Shown: positions 59,590-64,000 of the stretch, piece after piece | Layout of the letters: every line of letters begins with the position of its first letter | How positions within the stretch are numbered: the first letter of the stretch is position 1 | Assembly: GCA_039654915.1 (NCBI GenBank) | Contig: CM077599.1 | Coordinates: forward strand, 25,419,501 to 25,483,500 | Origin: Aquilaria yunnanensis | Taxonomy: Eukaryota; Streptophyta; Magnoliopsida; Malvales; Thymelaeaceae | Length of the DNA: 64,000 nt | Direction: 5' to 3' | Made by a program: the position numbers and the translations under genes | The notes under the pieces: generated by a model | Told to the model about the DNA's origin: nothing | What the model saw: the letters and a program-made list of their open reading frames with translations, nothing else | Database searches by the model: none

Positions 59590-60720
59590 TTGTCGTATCG
59601 CTACTGGTGTCGTCCAAAAAGGACTTGTTGAAGGCGGCCATCCATCTAGGATAGGATGAGAGATTATCGAAGCACAATTCTAGGCTGAGATTGGGCGGCC
59701 CTATACTGTTGGCCAGTTCAAGAACAAGTGACCACTTTTGAAGAAGTAGTACAACGCTTGGAAGCGACTACTTGGTGCAACCGCTGTTTTGGGTTGAGAC
59801 CCTAACATAGGAACCATTGTTGCAAATGATGCTTGGTGGGTTGCGTGTATACAGGTAACTTATGAAGATTTTTTTTTTGTTATGGTTATTCATGCCTTTT
59901 TATTAACCTATCATTTTTATGTTGGATTTATTTGCTTTGTCATATAGACATTCTGTATGATATGCACCTCATTTGGCTATGGTTTTCTCATGCTAAACAA
60001 TCCAGATGTTGCCGCCATCAAATACAAGCAAACCACTAATTGGGTGGATTTGGAGAGTATGTTCTCGCTAGTGAATGATTTTTCACGCCGTGGACTTACT
60101 TCCCAGCCACCTATTGGGCCAAATAGAGTCCATGGGCCAGTCGACCGTGATGGGACCTCATCACCATTATCCCTTTGTGTAAGCTCATGTAGTCCACCAC
60201 CTACCTAGAATGTGACTACTTCACCACCAGCTACACAAAATGTAACTGTTAGCCCACGTATGTTGTAAGCTACAAGGAGAGTCACTGCTATAGATCTTGT
60301 TACTGCCGGATGTAATAATGACACTCCAATTTTTCCTCTCATTGCCTTATACTACACTACACTTCTGCATCCAGTGCTTTAAGAAGGTCAGCATAGCTTG
60401 AAATATATGCTCTTACAAAAAATCGTGGTGGCTTTTCATCATCTGGAAAATGCCATAGGGCTCGTTCCCCTGACCACAGGGTGGCCATCACTGAATGGTT
60501 CCCATTGCCGAAGGATAGTTAGGGCTGGATTGATTTGGCATCGGTTACATCTCTTTAGTCCTAGCATGACACCAGTATTACTAGATGTTTGGAGGTTATG
60601 TCATCTCTACTTGGTATTGTCAAGGGTGATAAGACCTGGATTGATGCATCTTTCATGTTTATGTCAGATAAAAGGCTTTGGGAGTACTTCATAAATGGTT
60701 GTCACACATCGAAAATCAAG
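59590..60720 (+). pseudogene. Myb/SANT-like protein of a PIF/Harbinger transposon, decayed
   Basis: Translation with stops gives IGRPYTVGQFKNK, AWKRLLGATAVLG and TIVANDAWWVACIQ, the plant Myb/SANT-like domain that accompanies PIF/Harbinger transposases (Q-[LF]-K-N-K-W … W-K-x-L-L … G-T-I-x-A-x-x-x-W-W). A splice donor follows (ACAG|GTAACT at 59855) and a likely acceptor at about 59947. The next part reads GFLMLNNPDVAAIKYKQTTN. A later part (about 60540-60720) resembles the C-terminal end of these proteins. Many stops; not functional. Confidence 0.7.
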
Positions 60721-61439
60721 GTGTTATGGCTTTGAGTAGAGATTCCACGACAAAAGAGGCTGGGCAAGCTTTGAGTTCAATATGGGTTAATGTCACAATG
60801 TTGAGACGTAGAATCATGTTGTCTCATGTTTATTTTTTCCTTTGTTGGGTGTAACACAGTTAATGTATGGAGAATGTTGCACCTTGAGAATATGTGTGTG
60901 GACTTGAATTGTAATGCCTATATGGCACTTGTGCTTTTTTACTCTTGGTTGTTTTACTTAAGTCCTGTACCAGTTTAGGAGTTTTTTATAAATATCATTA
61001 TGCAGCTTCCAAGTTCACATGCATGTGCATTCATTATTCTTCTTTTTCTTTAAGATTTTAATTAGTAAATATTGATTATGCACCATGTTAAGGTATGGAC
61101 GGTGGCATCGTTGTATGAGCTGATGGGGTCCTGATGAGCCCGGATGCTGTTGGGATTGATGTTAATATACCTTGGGGCACTTTTTTCCACTCCACCAACA
61201 ACACCCCCAAGGTCTCACTAACCCATATAACCAATGTAAAGACAACATCTACATCACTGACTAGTGTTTCTTTCTGGTTTACCAATTCTTTTAAGTTTGG
61301 GTCAGTCATCTCACCAACTAGATGAGCGGCGTCAACCACCTACGTCAGATGCTAGAAGCTGATTATAGGAATCCAGTACACGTTGCACCTATTATCGAGT
61401 GAGAATGAATTCTACGTGTGAGTGCGTATGACTAGATAA

Positions 61440-62485
61440 TGTTTTTGGGATCTCTACACCAACTTATGGCATAGACATGCCTTAAGAAGAACGCGTTACA
61501 TTTCAACATATAAGGGTTTGGCCATGTTTTTTACAGTGCTTGCATATAGTTAGAAGTATCAAGACGTCAGGCAAATTTTTGGCATTCTACAGATGCCATT
61601 TGCTGCTGGTTTCGAAAGGTCTTCGATTCAGTTGTTTCGCATGCTGAATCAATCATTCTCTTAGATGACTCTTCATTTAGATCTCCACACCAATATATTC
61701 TTACTCATTGGGGTTGGTGCATTCTTAGGGGCAATTGATGTGGTGGATGGGACGCATATTTATGGAATATACGGTGGACTTGAAAAGGAGTACTATCGGG
61801 TTACATATGGGAACACATTTTAAAACATCATCGTGGTCATGAATTTTGACATGTACTTCACCCATGTATTCACTAGTATGCCTGGTAGTAGGCATGATAG
61901 TCTCATCCTCCACACATGCCTTAACCAATCGGGGTCCAGATTTCCACGCACCTTTCTTAGTGAGTGGCATGTGACATGTCTCACATAATAGTTATTGTCT
62001 CATTTATGAGCTATAACCTAACATCTCTTTCACAAATTAAAATGCAGGATGTTATTACTTGGTGGATTCCGGGTATCCGAACATAGAGGGATTTTTAGAA
62101 CCTTATTAATGGGATAGATACCATCATAGTGACTTCGGTGGACGCCGCCCAAGTGGATACTAGGAAATATTCAATTGGGCACATGCATCATTTAGAAATG
62201 TAGTGGAACGTGTAATTGGGGGTGTGAAGGGAAAATTTCCAATATTACTTCGGCTACGACGCTTTGACCCAGAAGTCTAGAAACAATTTGTCGTAGCATG
62301 TTGTGCATTGTACAACTACATTTGACGTCATGAGTCTGAGGATCCGAAGCAATTAGCTTACAACACAAATGGATCATATGCTTATAACATGGCGCACCCA
62401 GATGCAAAATAGTTAGAAGAAGAAGATCTACAGGCGAAGACATACTTATGGCATAAACATGTGATGAGATTGCAACTTCTGTAAC
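61440..62485 (+). pseudogene. PIF/Harbinger transposase (DDE nuclease), decayed
   Basis: The + strand encodes, with several stops and frame jumps, the HARBI1-type nuclease: VVDGTHIYGIYGG (first catalytic Asp region), MNFDMYFTHVFTSMPGSRHD (second Asp in the HD pair), CYYLVDSGYPNIEGFLEPY, then FNWAHASFRNVVERVIGGVK with the catalytic Glu, and KQFVVACCALYNYI. Together with the Myb/SANT-like relic upstream in the same orientation it forms the two-gene layout of PIF/Harbinger elements. Terminal inverted repeats were not identified. Confidence 0.8.
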
Positions 62486-64000
62486 AGTAGCATACAATGT
62501 AAGACGTGGAGGGCATTAGTTCACTGGGAGCTAGTTCGTTGGGAGCTTTAGTGTTGTGAGCTAGTTTGTTGGATACTTTAGTGTTGTTACATGACTCTTC
62601 AATAGTGTTGTTTTATTGTTTATGACATATTTGGTGCTAATTAATTGGCTAAAAAGTATATTTATTGACATGATAGCCCTTGGCCTTGCCTAGGAAGCTT
62701 ATGAGAGCTAGTCTCACGGTGGTTACAATTGGTTAGTTATATATGTGCGCAAATTAAAATTTCATGGTACTGGTTGATTAACCTAGAATATACAAGATGT
62801 ATGTTCTTTATGCTTTGAATTGAATAGAAAGGAAATCGTAAAACATTTACTTGGCCAAGGTACTTTTCATAGAAAATGAGTTCAAATAGCCAAAGCATAC
62901 GAAATCAACATTTGTATGATTAAAACTACACATAACAACTATGTGAGGGCATTCAACAAAAAGTAGACTATTGCTCCTTACCCAAGAGCAACCCTAGAGT
63001 CTAAGACTCAAAATATAGACATGGAGGCAACTAGGCGAATAATATACACAAGCCTCTACTGAGTTCTTTCAATTAACTCCCGCTTTAGAGATGAGTCACA
63101 GTGGCGAGTTGCAAAATTCTATCCATGTGTTGCTTGGCTCTATAGCTAAGAAAACACTATAGTTAACATTATTACTTAACCAACAACCAACCAATGAAGA
63201 CTAGAATCATAAAGATTCTCAAAGCAAAGTACTTGCAACAACAGGCTACCACAACAACCCTTAGCGTTATCGGGGCCTAACAACGTTAGAATTTGCACAA
63301 CATAAACTAGTGAGTGAGAATTCAAGAATTTTTACTAAGGGGTCTTCACTTGCAAGAAAGATACTAAGGGCAACACATATATGACATATGTAATCACCTG
63401 TGAGCTCATACAAGTTAAGGCTAAACTTATGGGCATAGGTTTTAGTCCCTTGGGACTTGTCCTCACCTAGTCCTTGAACAACAGGGCAAAGTTTCGTCTA
63501 CTGGTAAACATAGCTTACTAGCTTAACCAATGAGAATTCATTAGTCGAGACTCCATTATGTTGTACAGGGGCATTATGGTGGGACTAATGTCGACTAGGC
63601 CTTAAAGATCTTCTAGGTGCACTAAGGTTTCACATCAAAACCTTGTGCTAGATGGCACGACTAGGCCACCGATGGTACTAAACATTTCACCCAAGTTAGT
63701 GATACCTTATTTGTGGCCCTTTATTAACTAGTTTTCTTGTTTATGGTAAAAGTGACCATAAACCTCAAGAAAAATCCTAGGTCTCGGAGGAGTTTAGGAT
63801 GCCTCAGAGTACCCCTAGAATACTTTAACCTCTAAGTACCCTAAGCACCCCCTTTAGCCTCCCCTCGAACTATTTAGCAAAGTTGGAAATTTTTTCGTCG
63901 CTGCAATTATCAACTTGCTGGAAGTTTTCGTGGTGTTAGCGATACATCACCAACACCTGCGATGCCTAGAAATTCCCAGTTTTGTTGCTATCACCTTAGA
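62486..64000. other. Intergenic DNA, no gene seen
   Basis: No open frame of note. The first few hundred bases may be the tail of the Harbinger element. Nothing else recognised. Confidence 0.5.

Noticed and set aside
61088..61970. Minus-strand open frames 61088-61339 and 61725-61970
   Set aside because: They are antisense shadows of the Harbinger transposase relic and its upstream region.

Overview
The window is nuclear DNA from a flowering plant, most likely a eudicot. It is AT-rich, contains GT-AG introns, a NAC transcription factor of the NAC090 type, and a dense mix of plant transposons (Tat- and Athila-type Ty3/gypsy, L1-like LINE, CACTA, Mutator-like, PIF/Harbinger, SINE). Only one ordinary host gene is clear: the three-exon NAC gene at 27412-28371 (+). 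I cannot name the species.

Layout. 1-8.7 kb: AT-rich DNA with two Mutator-like elements (3096-4408, 5323-6537). 9-25.2 kb: nested transposon remains. An Athila-type gag-protease relic (+) lies beside a Tat-type Ty3/gypsy pol relic (-). The Tat reverse transcriptase is split by a CACTA element (12788-18054, target duplication ATA), which itself holds a Mutator-like element and an old solo LTR. A 5'-truncated LINE and a second CACTA-like element follow. 26-37.6 kb: the NAC gene, more Mutator-like elements and two SINEs. 37.6-55.3 kb: one giant LTR retrotransposon. 55.3-64 kb: a pentatricopeptide-repeat gene fragment and a decayed PIF/Harbinger transposon with its Myb/SANT-like partner.

The main discovery is the 17.7 kb element at 37604-55284, on the minus strand. 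It has two 3153-bp LTRs that differ only by two one-base homopolymer length changes as far as I can read them, a 5-bp target duplication ATAGG, a Tat/Ogre-type primer-binding site and a polypurine tract, so it inserted very recently. It has a decayed gag and no recognisable pol. In the place of pol it carries, all in its own sense orientation, (i) three tandem copies of an intronless gene whose product resembles the nucleic-acid-binding protein of Betaflexiviridae plant RNA viruses (two intact, one with a nonsense codon and no recognisable promoter), and (ii) an intact, intronless LOG-type gene (cytokinin-activating phosphoribohydrolase). LOG and the two intact virus-like genes have related upstream modules and TATA boxes, so they look like a promoter-plus-ORF cassette set. 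An array of about 26 hairpin-forming repeats, several with compensatory base changes, precedes the polypurine tract.

A working idea (inference) is that a non-autonomous Tat/Ogre-lineage retrotransposon has acquired a virus-derived RNA-binding, possibly silencing-suppressing, function and a plant-hormone-activating enzyme. Two virus-like copies remain open although they differ from each other at roughly a fifth of residues, which suggests they have been kept functional through many rounds of transposition.
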